Source of the DNA: Lanius collurio | Lineage: Eukaryota > Chordata > Aves > Passeriformes > Laniidae | Assembly: GCA_020086605.1 (NCBI GenBank) | Contig: JACBWW010000004.1 | Location: 19,975,624 to 20,039,623 of the forward strand | Direction: 5' to 3' | DNA length: 64,000 nt | In this document: piece by piece, positions 25,301-37,500 of the stretch | Layout of the letters: each line of letters begins with the position of its first letter | Position numbering within the stretch: position 1 is the stretch's first letter | Notes under the pieces: generated by a model | Database searches by the model: none | Told to the model about the DNA's origin: nothing | Seen by the model: only the letters and a program-made list of their open reading frames with translations | Made by a program: the position numbers and the translations under genes

Positions 25301-25870
25301 CCCATTTATGTCTATGAACTCCTTGTTGCTATAACCCAGAGCAGGATTTGAGTAGTTAATGAGAAACTAATGCAGCACCTGCTTCTCTCATGAAATATCT
25401 TCCCAAGCCTGTATTTTGTGAATTCGATAAAATCAAATACAATACAAATAGGAAAAAATAAATAACAGAATAAACCCCCAAACAAAAAAAAAACCCAACC
25501 CAAATCCATAGCCCAGGGTTCATAGTCAGGGAGTTACACATCTTTGAAGAACATGATTCCAGATTTTCATCACTGGATTTTTATTGATAACTTGGTACTG
25601 ACTACAATGATGTTAATATATTTGAAATATATATCAATGATATGGTATTCATTTTTTGTGAGATGTGTCTGTCCTGGTACATTTTTCCATGAAATTACTA
25701 CATAACATACAAATTAACCACACTACCCTACTCTAATCATTGTAATCAGTTATGTTTTCATGTGTACATTACTAATATATAAGGTTGTTGTAGTTCTTGT
25801 GTGTGGTTTAATTGCTTGTTTTTGCATATCTTGTGTGATTGATGATGTTCTAGAAATCTTTTCCCCGAAA
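25301..25870. other. AT-rich non-coding DNA
   Basis: A-rich low-complexity sequence at about 25450-25505 lies within otherwise featureless AT-rich DNA. No gene recognised. Confidence 0.55.
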
Positions 25871-25879
25871 GGAGACTTT

Positions 25880-26130
25880 CTAAATTACTTTGTTTAGATG
25901 CTAATGATTGTATTTCATTAGTGGCCCTCTCATCCAGAATCATCTTTAAATGAATGAATATGCCATAATTAAAAATCTGAATTATGAATTACTTTGAAAG
26001 GAGACAACATTGTCCCGATTTCCCACTGCGACTCAGTGTTATTTCAATTATGTAAATATGTTTAATCATTCCCCTTTTGTTTTTCTAATTATTTAATATT
26101 AATGTTGCTTTACCCCTTTATTGCTACAAG
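25880..26130. promoter_or_regulatory. Candidate regulatory element with SOX-like inverted site
   Basis: Dense homeodomain-type cores (TAATGA, CATAATTA, CTAATTATTTAAT) surround GACAACATTGTC at about 26002-26013. That string is an inverted pair of ACAA/TTGT cores like sites bound by SOX-family dimers. This is a motif-based inference with no measured conservation. Confidence 0.25.
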
Positions 26131-29100
26131 AAGGGATATGGCATCTTAAATGAGAGTACTTAGACAAGTGATACACAGATGACTAGATTCAAGCAGACAT
26201 TTACCAGAATGCATAACCCATTTCAAAAACAAACATGCTATTAACATTCATACTAATATAGCAACACTAGCAGTAATTGCCCTTCATGCATGTTTTGTCT
26301 TTATAAACCTAATGTATTCACAATGTACAATCTCCAATCAATTCTCCTATCAAACTTAAAATCCATTTGTACAACTTCAAATTCTCTTGAAGTGCAGATT
26401 TTAAGTAATGAGATTTCTCTGCCCACGGGCTGCACTTTTTCAATAGTTTAAAAAACAGATATAAAGCATCTGGACATAAGATCTTCTTTTCTCACTGAAA
26501 AAGACCATTCTGTATTACAGGATAAGCAAGCTAATTATTTCCTCTGAGTGTGAGCAACCTGAAAAAATCAATGTTCCTGAAAAATATGCATAATACTACA
26601 CTTCTACTAAAATTCACAAAATGAAAGGACTGTGATGTTAATATCTGTAAAACTATCAAAATAATAAATCCACATTAGGCAATACACAGGCTACATAACA
26701 GATAATGGAAATTAATTATAAGTTTTTACACATCATAGAAATGTTATGTGAGTTTCTAACTAGATTATGGTCTAAAATGCAATAATTAAACATTTGCTTT
26801 GAAACATACTGAAGTAGAATTCCTAAAAATAGGGTATCTCTCTCCTCAGTAAGACTATTAACACAAGTTCAGAACATTGTTTAAAATATCTATTTGAAAA
26901 TAATATGAAGTACCACCGTAGGAGACAGAGAGAAATGTGGGTTTTATTTCCATATTCTTTAAGGAAAAAAAAAAAAGAGAACTTGTTAGTGGAAGCTAAT
27001 GCATCTGTTCCAGTTTTTATCAGCAATGGCCATAACATTTTTTTAATATTAAAAAATCTTTATTTTTAATCATAAGTTTTACATTTTACCAGTGACCAGG
27101 GGTCAAAAAGGGTAATGAAATGTGCACGAGTATTATCAGTGAAATCATTCTGCCACTTCCAGTTTGAGTTTATTATTTTTGGCAGTTTTTGCAGAGAGAA
27201 TACATGCAATTAGCACTGCTGCTCTTTTAACCTCTGAATTACCCTTGGATTATTCAATACAAAGGAAAAAAAGGTTGCTAATAACACATTCTTGTTTGGA
27301 GTTTTTAAAAATAAAATTTTCTATAGGCAAGGATAGGGTAGTTGTTTTCCATGGACTTCTCTGTGCTGATACAGCCTAATTGGTGAGCTTTATTCATCAC
27401 ATCACTCTTGCCGTTGGACAAAGGTCTGCCTGCGAGCAGATTTGTGCGTTTTGTCAAAAACACACACACATATAACCGGTTCTCTAAGTACTGTTACAAC
27501 TTGTATTTTTATGCAGTCGTATTTTGAGGCAGTAATTCTTCCACAGTTGTCTTTAGTGGTGCTGACATTTTCAACCAAAAAATGTCACAAGGAAGCAGCT
27601 GCAATTACTGTCCTTACAATGTTGTGTGTGTGTGTAACACTTCATTTCGTTAATTTAAAAAAAAAAAAAATAGAAGCAACCCCTTAGTATTTCTGCATAA
27701 GAGTTCCAGTGAACTACCTTTACTTTGCAGACCACATCTCTTGAGAGATGTAATAACAGCCAGACAAGAAGAGCAGAGAAGAGAAGAGAGAAACAGATAT
27801 AAAACTTTATTGGGCTGATATGTTAAAAATGACGGAAGCAAACAGCAGGAAGCTCAGCCTGGCAGCCTCCATTTTATATGTTACATTTTTCATCAGACAG
27901 TTTCATTACAAAAATTAGGAATGGTAATTGCTACATATAAATGTAAAGTGTCTCTCTTGGCCCAGCACAGGGGATAAAAACCCCCAACCAAATCCCAAAC
28001 TATAATGCCACTCTCTGTTCTCAGAATTCTTAAGTATGCAAATAGTTTTTCCACTTAAGATCTCCCAGACACAGATCTGGTCAAAGCAAATTACCCAAAC
28101 AGTTTGCATTCATCAGAGAGGAAAAGAGATGATAAGGCAGATAAAACCAATGATTGTAGACATTTTGAACAAAAGCCTTCCATTTTACAGAGGAGATTAT
28201 CTTGTACTCTAATTCTCTAGTTATATTAGTAGCTGAATCTTATTTTCATATTATAAGATAATGTGAGGTGAAATGGTAGATAAAACCTGCCTTCACTGAA
28301 GTGAATGACAAGATTTTCATTGACACAAATGGAGTACTTTTGTTGCAGGGGCTTTATGCCATGTGTAATTTTTTCAGTGTTTTTTGTACAAATACTAGCC
28401 TTTCTAACAGAGTTTTTTAACATTCAGTGTTATTTGTGCAGCCTATGTTCTGCTTGCTTGCACGGAAATATTCATCTCCAAAAAAAAGTGTAATCTAGCA
28501 TACCAGTTGTAATTCAACTTTCTCAGATTAATTTTGTGAATAAAATGTTCTTCTTCTTTTACATTTTAGTTAAGATGGCCATAAGGCATGGAATTATCAT
28601 GGGGAATGTTACTCTGTGAAGTGTTATGCATGATTTATCTTCTAACAAAGTACAAAGATACATAAAATCTTACTTTTTCCTTAAATGCTTATAATCCTTG
28701 TCCCATAGATGTCCCCCAAAAAATCTGTGATATTATTACAGCCCTTTTCTTGTCAAATTGCTCAACATTTTGGACCAGTTCTTCTGTACATGTTGAACAC
28801 CCATGCTCTGCACCACAGGGTGCTGAGCATCCACCTCTGCTCAGCTGAACACAAGGAATAAGAATGATGGTGCCATGAAGCTCTGATTTATGTGGTACAA
28901 ACCACCATCCACCATGCAGTAGTAGTGGCCAGTTTTAGTAGCTCCATGAGTGCCACCCCAAAATGAGAATAGTGGCACAGTTGTCAGTTATCTGTTCCAG
29001 ATAATGTTCCAACATGTTCTGAGTGAGAACAAATACTCATATTATGGAGAACAATAAAAATACTTGATGAAATTGTCGATAAAATTGGTTTTTACAAAAG

Positions 29101-29470
29101 TAAGGAAGATTAAACAGTGAGACTGTAAAATAACACGATGAGCACAACATGCAGAAGTTGAAAAATCAGGTAAATCTATTGCAAATAGTGTTCTGGTTAT
29201 GCTTCAGACTTCTGGGTTTATTCCACTGTTACCACTGACCCATTTGAAGAAAACCCATCAAATTGCTTGTCTTCCCTGCATGGGACATAAGGAATAACTG
29301 ATCATTATCCTCTTCATAACCATTTGTGACATACTGAAAGAATTGTATCTTATTGTATCTTATTCCCTTTTGTATTTCCCTTCATTTAGCATAAATTGAT
29401 ACAGACACATCATGCTTTCTGCACAGTTTATCAAATATTTATTAAATTCCTTATAAATCCTGTAGCTTCT
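26131..29470. other. AT-rich non-coding DNA
   Basis: No gene recognised. It includes short (GT)n at 27623-27635, a 14-base poly(A) at 27657-27670, a purine-rich patch at 27766-27795 and an octamer ATGCAAAT at 28036-28043. A mixed-composition segment around 28.8-29.0 kb is not recognised. Confidence 0.55.
27623..27670 (+). repeat. (GT)n microsatellite and poly(A)
   Basis: A short GT dinucleotide run is followed by about 20 bp of unique sequence and then fourteen A residues. Confidence 0.85.
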
Positions 29471-29474
29471 CTCT

Positions 29475-29720
29475 CCAGAGACTTTCTTTGTTCTGGAAGC
29501 CCCATGTCCAAAGCTGGACAAAATACTCAGCAGGAATACCCACATCTTGCATCCATAACCTTAAGCTCCCATTAACACCTCTTAGAATGAAGTCTGCCTC
29601 TTTTTCTGCAAGGATTCCTCCAAATCTTTTCCAGTTCTACTGCTTTTTACAATCTTTCCTTAATGATCACCACTGGGATCACTCCTGATGCAGTGGATAA
29701 AGCTAGTCTGACTCTTACTT
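29475..29720 (-). mobile_element. Probable diverged CR1 LINE fragment
   Basis: The stretch around 29477-29540 resembles the antisense of the CR1 3' region, where the family has a characteristic 'gccccagagctgga' and 'cagtactccag'-like passage. Here the equivalent words are GCCCCATGTCCAAAGCTGG and ATACTCAGCAGG. Similarity fades downstream. It is an old, degraded copy with its 5'-to-3' direction on the minus strand. Confidence 0.45.
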
Positions 29721-30370
29721 GTAAATGGATTTTTCTCAGATAAAAGTCTTAGATTTACCTTTAGGAAAAAATGAGATATTTGTATTCTCTAGTTCATTTT
29801 AGAACAAACTAATCATTCCAGACCATAAGGAGTGACTGGCAGTGTCATTAGTAAAGACTGTCACCACTTAAAAACCCACTTTGCACCAAAAAGCATAAAA
29901 ACTGAACATTATAACCAAGTTCTTTTTACCTGGTTCTGAAATAAAAACATTAACAGCTATACCAGAGGTTTTAGTAGAATCAGTTTTTAATTGCTTACAG
30001 CTTTTTCAACAGCAAATGAGAACATTAAACTCATCAAAACAACTAAATCTATAACTTCAATAACACAAAAGATCTAATTCAACTTCAGCCGTCTCTCCAG
30101 ACCAAGTGCTTACAGTCCATCACTGAGATAGTTCTGGATATGTCCCTGTAATAGTAGAAAATACTTCAAGAAGCGGTGTCAGAAACAGCTTCAGGGGTTT
30201 TTTAAATACAGGAGTTGGAGGAAACACTTCCTTAACCGAAGCCATAGGTCAGGGAAAATCAAAGGATCTCACACCACAGCAGAGGGCAGATGCCAGGTCA
30301 AGGAAGGGGATCCCTGATCCAGACCTGGGGTGGTCTGGGCACGGCAATGACCAGCTGGGAGCAGGGAAAA

Positions 30371-30565
30371 GGAACACAGAACTGTAAGGGTTGGAAGGTA
30401 CCTCTGGAGATCATCTTGTGCATTTGTGGACAAAGAGTCTGGCACCATCCTATTGACATCCATCTTTGAAATATTTATATGCATAAATGAGATCCCCTCT
30501 CAGTCTTCTCTTTTTAGACTGATGAGACATCACCTATTCTGGCTAAGCTTCTGCCAGGCTGGTGA
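30371..30565 (-). mobile_element. CR1 LINE 3' fragment
   Basis: Contains the antisense CR1 3'-terminal signature: a CACAGAACTGTAAGGGTTGG start, GGTACCTCTGGAGATCATC, and later GAGATCCCCTCTCAGTCTTC. These are diagnostic of the bird CR1 3' untranslated region read in reverse, so the element lies on the minus strand. It is truncated and internally diverged. Confidence 0.75.
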
Positions 30566-31124
30566 AACAGGCAGAGACTGAGTGCCAAGTAGGTACACCC
30601 TTAGCTATGGATTTCAGAGGGAATGTCAGAAGGAATAACTACTATGTATCTAAAATTGCTAGACTCACCATTTCAGACAGTAAGAAATGCCTGCTAAGGT
30701 TGCACATTGTTTTCAGGGACAGGAGAGCCAGATTCAGACTACCAAAAAGAATTGTGGTTTTCTAGTTCAATGGCTGAACTGAAACAGAGGGCAAAATTGT
30801 TACTTTTTGTGTTTTAATAGCCTGACTTTTCAAACCTATTTTTAAAACTCATTTCCAGATTCCAGGTTCAGCATCTTGACTCTGAAGTCAGTTTTAAAAT
30901 GAGACATGAATTATTTCCTTTTTTAAATATTTAAAGAACTTCAACTTCTTTCTTTTGAAACTCATCACCAATTTTGAGCTAATTTTGTGAAAAGTTTTGA
31001 TTCCTGTCCCTCAATGTTCTGTTTTAAGAAAATGTAATGTTCACTACTGCCTGTCTTTAACTCCTAGAAGAAAGGTGAGGTGTGTTTGAAACAATGAAGA
31101 ATTTTGTGGGAACAGAGATTACTT

Positions 31125-31560
31125 AAAATTATTCTGGATCTGAAGAAGAAAGAAAGCTTAATACACTTATTTTTTATAGCACTGTGGGTGTCCTCCACAA
31201 AAATGCCCACTTGACCAATCCTCTCTTCTTGAAAGAAGGAAGAACTACCCACTGTAGGAGCAGACCAGATTTGAGAACATCTAAGAAACCTGAAGGTGCA
31301 TGAGTCCATGGGACCTGATGAGATACATCCCTGGGTCCTGAGGAAGTTGGCCAAGGAAGTGGCTAAGCCATTATCCATCGTATTTGAGAAGTCATAGCAG
31401 ACTGGGGAAGTTCCCACTGACTGGAAAAGGGGAAACATAATGCCTGTTTTTGAAAAGGGAAGTAAGGATGACCAAAAGAATGACAGACTGGTCAGTCTCA
31501 CCTCAGTGTCTGACAAGACACGGAGCTGATCCTCCTGGAAAATTTTCAAGCACCAATCTT
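31125..31560 (+). mobile_element. CR1 LINE ORF2 fragment (reverse transcriptase region)
   Basis: Sense-strand CR1 ORF2 from the segment just before and into the reverse transcriptase domain. The frame includes MGPDEIHPWVL, a landmark of the CR1 reverse transcriptase, and VPTDWKRGNI further on. It carries an in-frame TAG near 31396-31398 and further decay toward 31530, so it cannot encode a working enzyme. The 5' and 3' parts of the element are absent. The minus-strand open frame over the same bases is only its shadow. Confidence 0.85.
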
Positions 31561-34500
31561 CTCAAAAGAAGCTTGGTCTTGGCTTGTTCTAAGGGGAAAT
31601 GCTGCTCCAAGTTCTCCTGCCTCTCCTGCTGCAGCTCTTGCCTTCCTGCTCCCACGGCTGTGTTCCAACCACTGCCCTAGCTCTGTATTACCAAACAATG
31701 GTAATTCCCATCACCCTCCAAAAATTACCACCTTAGTCTTTCATATTTCTAGCTATTTTTTTGCTTTGGACATAGATTTCTCTTTTTTCCTTGTTTACTT
31801 TCATGAAGGAGCTTGACTGCCTTCTTTTAGTCAGTTGAAATGAAGAGAACCAGTGTGCCAAATAGCTTGTCTATGATTGCCAACAATAATCTTGTTGGAA
31901 GCCATTCCTTTCAATGCCACAGACCTGTCCATTGTCCAAGTGCAATACAGAACAGACATCTCCTGTGGAGCCTATTTCTGATTCATCCCCACTCAACAGT
32001 GCATAGTTGTTTCCTATCCCAAATATCCTCTTAGCCATAACACTGTGCCTTGAATCATATTTCATCTCCTAATGATGCCTTTGATACCAAAGTAAGTCTA
32101 AAAAACCCAATATTTTTCAAGATACACAATCCAGGAAATTTTACCATTGCTTGTAGAAAATTTTGACAAGACAGCCAAGGAAGGGAAGACATACAAATTA
32201 AGCTTTTTCTTCAGCAAGCTTGAGGAAGAGAAAAGGTCAATCCACCACAGAGTAACTGGCAATGTTGCCCAATTACTCTGAGGGATTTTGGAAGTCAGAT
32301 ACCGTAGCATGGGGAAGCTGAAAAGATGCCCTGGCTGAGAGAAAATAGCCCTAGGAATGCTTAACACCCCTCTGGGGTAGCATGGAGAAGCTAATAGCCA
32401 GCCTTCAAGGCAGCTGAGACTCTGAAGCTACAAAACAACAACAAAAAGGAGCTTATCTAAAAAACAACCTAAAATTGTATTCTCTTGTCTTCTGTATTTG
32501 TCCCCATGGTTACAGACCCCTTATTATTTATTCCTTATCTTAATAGATTAAGTAGAATTATTTTTTTAATTGAAGTGTTGTGATAAAGCAGGACCACCTA
32601 AAAGCACAGGTGGCTCTCTGACTTGGAGGGTGGCATACCTTTCCAAGAACATGTGCAATGCTCCTGCAAGAACTGAATCCTGATTTTGCAGAGAAAAAAA
32701 TTTGTTGTCTAAGTTTCCCAAGGAGCTGCTGGCAAGCATCAGAAGAATTAGTGAGGGACAATACTTTAGTGACTGAAATGTTTCCAGATTCCTTGAGAAG
32801 CTCTGCCTAGGATGAAGCTTTTCTTTTAACAGCTTCTTACCTAAAAAAAAAGGGAAAATCAAAAGGAAGGAGATCTTCTTTCTCCCCCTTCATCATGAAT
32901 GTCACTCCTACACACTGATTAGAACCACAACTAATGTGCTAAGACCAGGACTAGGGTCTTTTATTCTGGAAATCGATCTAATCTGCAGAAAAGATGTGTT
33001 GCAGGTTCGGAGAGACAAAGGAAGGCGCTGTCCCACTATGCTTCTGAGTAATAGGCACAGGTGAACCAAATTTAAAGAAAATAACCATTTTCAGCAGCCC
33101 TTCAAACCACCATATGAAGTAGGAAATGCAATCACATACCACCTATCACAGAACAAACAGCAGATGTGATCTCATTAAACCCTGATTTGATATTACGCAA
33201 ATTTGTCTTTTGTACATTTCCATCTAGATTTTGCTAACCAGCCCTATATTAGCTCCAAGTGAGAGACACAAGTAGGTGGCATTGAGAAGGACAATGTTTT
33301 CTGGTAGTAGTGCTAAGAATGACTCCTCCATCAAAAGAGAACAGCTCAAAGGCCTCAGCAATCTCTGGAAAACAGTGTTTTAATGAGTCTGTGTTCTAGT
33401 TGCCTGTTGCTTTTCCAACACCCGAACCTTGCTCAGAAACAATGTTTCTTCTGTGTCCTGTTGGCAGTAACAGAATCTGGTTTGCTACGGCTAGTGGGGT
33501 GGAGCCCAGGACATGGGGCAGAGTGATAACACTGCCAGCAGTGTTAGATCAGTAGTCAAAACTGCTTTTGCCCTGGCAGTATGCCATATATAGCTTTGTA
33601 TTTCATAAGACTTTGCCATTTATAGTGGTGGTATTATTTCTTTTGATCTTTTAATTTGATTTTTTTTCTTTCAACTACAGTGGGGTGTCATATATATGAA
33701 TAATTTTCAAGTTTGACCACCAGCCTGAGTTCTGGCAATTTGAGCACTTTTCAGCAGTGTTAGGGACAGTAGGGACAAACTAAACTTTGGGATAACACCA
33801 TACTCAGCTTGTTATAACTAATTTCACTCTATACAGAATCGTTAAACTATATGAAGAACAACTAAATAAATCTGTGCATTTCAGTATCTGCAAGACATTA
33901 TTTACAGAAATCTACATGGTAGATTACTTAAAGAGCTTTCATAAGGACAGAGACTGTCATGGAGGGCAGACTAGTTATTGTCTAATGCATAATAACCCTC
34001 AACCCAGGAGAGCCTTTTTAATGGTTGGAAAAAAATTTATTTGCTGCAAGGAACATTATTACATTAGAGTTGAGAGAGGGAGACAATAAGCCTAAACCAC
34101 AAAAAAAATAAAATTGGTTCTCTTATGAAGATGTATAACACTATTGTGAAAAGGATACCTGGGTAAACTCACCTAAAATATTTGGATAAAACATTTGCTT
34201 TAAATGCTGGGAATGTTATGTAAATACTGTGATGATTAAATGTCTAATTAATTATTATTATTATTTGCATTACATCCATATTTGAACACTCAAGGCACAC
34301 TTCTGCTGAGTTCAATGCTATACAAATATGTCAGGGGAGAAGCTCCATCTCCCTGGTGAGTCTACAATCCAAACAGAAAATGCAAAGTAGAAAGAGAAAG
34401 AAATGTAGAAAGTGAGTTCCCCAAGAGCATATAGTAAATCACTGTCAGAACAATGGGAAAAGGAATTCAAAACAACAAAAACATTCCACCAGTCTTATGA

Positions 34501-37500
34501 TATCAGACCACACTGTCTCTATTTAAACCATGAAACATGCAAGCATGTATGGCTCTGTTCCTCCAAAACCACATCTTCATTATCCTTCTCCTATTACGTG
34601 TCTCTGTCCCTATTTACAGCTGAACCCTCTGAACATAATCAGACATCTGAAAGGCACAGATATTCCTCTCCTACACAACAACATAAACTGAAAGTTTAGC
34701 CCTTCTCATTCTATGTATATTTTATAAGGGACAGTATACCTTGTAAACTTAATACACATAAACCAAAATCAAACAAATCCCAATAGGTCAAGTCAAGCAT
34801 CCACTGAAAAATAACAAAGGATCAGATGGCCAAAGATACCTCCAGCAGAAGAGAGCAATCCTGTACTGATGTTTGGAGGATAAAAAAAAAAGGTGTTCTC
34901 ACTGAAGGACACTCCTAAATCCAAGGAGGAGTTGATCCTGCCACAAAGCTGGGCTGGTGTTTAGAATGAAGAGCACAACCAGCCAGCCTCAAAAACAGTG
35001 TAAGCAGAAAGACTTTGGCCTTTGAGAAATACAATTATGTAAGCTGATTCTCCAAAACTTTTCTGCAGTTCTATGTCTTTTTTTATGGTGCTACCAGAGA
35101 GCAGCTCTCAGGCTGTGGAACCTTGCACTGGGTCAGTGCTACATGCTGGTCCCAGCTGCAGCATCCTGCTGGTCCCACAGCTCCCAGGCAGTTGGCACAT
35201 AGTAGCAGACACCTGCAGCCAGAGTAGAGTACATCACATCCATTTGTTTAACATTTCTACATATTTTTCTACTTTTTAATGAAAGAAGACAGACATTTTA
35301 GCTGCAGAAATATTGATAGAAACTGGTAAGCAGGAAGATCCACTAGAACACTGGGATGAAAAAAGGAACATGTGTAGCTGTATTTTCCCTGGCACATTTT
35401 TTCAATTTCAATGGAAGAGTCATAATAAACTTTAGTTTAATACCTTTGGCTAAATACAAAAAATTCAGTCATGGAAATGTTGCCTCTGTGAGTTGTGTTG
35501 GCACTCAACGTGGTGGACAAACCTTCCCAAGCTCAGTACAAGGTGATTTCCTGTGGTTTCCTATCCAACTTAGTCATCACTGCCAGCCTTGATAACGTGT
35601 GCCCTACAGAAGTCATCCAGGTACTGGAGTCCAGCGCAGAGAGAAAGGTAGACAAACAAACCACAATTGGCAGGTGGGAATTACTGGGTGTATAATTTTG
35701 GTAGTAAGCTATGGGTTTTGTTCAGCCAAGGCTACAACTTTCTACTTATTTTGGAATTTTATTCAACTCCAGCTTTAATAACTTTAGTCACTAAAAAAAG
35801 GCACTTCTTGAAATCCCTCATGTGGGTTTCTCAACATTGTTAAGGAAAGCCTATATTATGAAAAGGGAAGAAAAAAAATACATAAGTAAATCATTGTCTG
35901 CCTTATCTGATGTTAAAGAATTTTTTCAGGCAGAAGTTTTCAACCAATCTTATAAAGAATGTTTATTTCTACTCACTATGTAATTCACAATTCACATTTA
36001 TATTTGCACCCGATTGCAGAATTCATTACTTAGCCTCTGTAACTCTATTTATAGATACTTTAAATATAAAACAGAACCCCCCCAAGAAACAACACCTTCT
36101 TCCATTTCTTCCCCTCCTGCTGAAAAACACCTGGCTCACCTCAGAAGTCTTTTAAAAGAAAGATTGTGTAATAACTTGCAATCAATCCCAACACCAGTTT
36201 TACTGTAGTTATATCCAAGTTATACTCAGGCCCAGATCAAGGGATAAGAAAAAGGTAATTTTCTGTCACCTTTGTTATCCATCCTCATCTCTCGCACAGT
36301 AAAAAGCAATGAGGTAGTTCAGTCATCAGGACAGTTTCGAGGAGGTTTTCTGAATTAGTTATCTGCAAGGAGCCTCAGACAGCTGTTCCACCAATGGCAG
36401 GAATCTGCAGTGAAGAAGCAGTATGAAATCACTTCTTCTCACCACAGGATGCCAAACACAGAAAGAAGCTGGGAAGAACAAGATCTATGTAAGGTCACCA
36501 CATCCAGGACTGGAAATGGTATAAAATCCTGCATAAAGGGTCAAAGGTGCCTAAAACTTCTGAGATCAGACTCCTGTTTCTCTCTGTAATAGGCTGTCTG
36601 TTAGGACTTTTGATCCTCAGACCACTACAATGTTATCTTGAGGATAAACAGTAGGACTTTGCTGTTTCTGTAGGAAAATGGATATCTGCTGGGATCTCTG
36701 AGGCTCCTCCTTGCTATCCCTGGTAATAGCACCTTCTCCTGCTTATTTGTGACCCCACCTAGCCATTGAAGCTTCCTACAACATCCCAGAAAGCATGAGG
36801 GGATGACACTGGAAGAGTGAAGCAGTGACTAACACTTGCAAAAGAGCTCTGAAGAGCCCAGAAGTGTTGCAGATCACAGCATACTACAGAGCTGTCCAAG
36901 ATCAGCAAAACCTGATGTTCAGCTGATTGCCTCCACAGCCAGAAGGAGGGCTTAAAGTTGAAGAAAGTCACAATTCAAATGTCTTGGAAATATTTTGATG
37001 GTCCAATTTTGATGGACTTTATGACCATTAATGACACCAGAAGCAGAGAAGCTGAATCTATGGCAGCCTATTTGAGGGAAATACATTAACTGTAGTTAGT
37101 GTGAGAATCTGGGTGGGAGGAGCGGAGCAGTCAGCAGCCAAGATACAGATCCTGACTGGCTTCATCACATGTATACAATTCTGAAGGGATAAATGTCTTA
37201 GCAGCTTTTCTGGTAAAGGGCAAGTACCAATTCAGCAGCACCAACCAGCTAATGAGGAACTGAATTACCAGAGCTGATAAGAACTCAGTTCCCCCACACT
37301 GCCTGGATTATATTGGCTAGGGAAAGAGAGGAGTATATATCCAATTCAGGAAGGTGTGCATTAGACACACTTAATCATGCTGTCCAATTTCCATCCCTTC
37401 AAACACCACCAGACCCATGAGATTTTGCACCTATAAGAGATAGAATTGGTTTTACTATATGTATGATTTAAATCATTTTAACTTGAAGAAAATGTATTGT
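31561..37500. other. Non-coding DNA, mixed composition
   Basis: No gene recognised. Segments at 32.1-32.4, 32.6-32.85, 33.0-33.6 and 36.3-37.4 kb are less AT-rich than the surroundings and look like old decayed repeats, but none matched a family I know. An octamer ATTTGCAT lies at 34263-34270. Confidence 0.45.

Noticed and set aside
31064..31549. Minus-strand frame of 161 codons
   Set aside because: It is antisense to a CR1 ORF2 fragment whose sense strand carries the recognisable reverse transcriptase sequence.
36310..36325. TGAGGTAG let-7-like seed
   Set aside because: The bases after the seed differ from let-7 and no precursor hairpin surrounds it.
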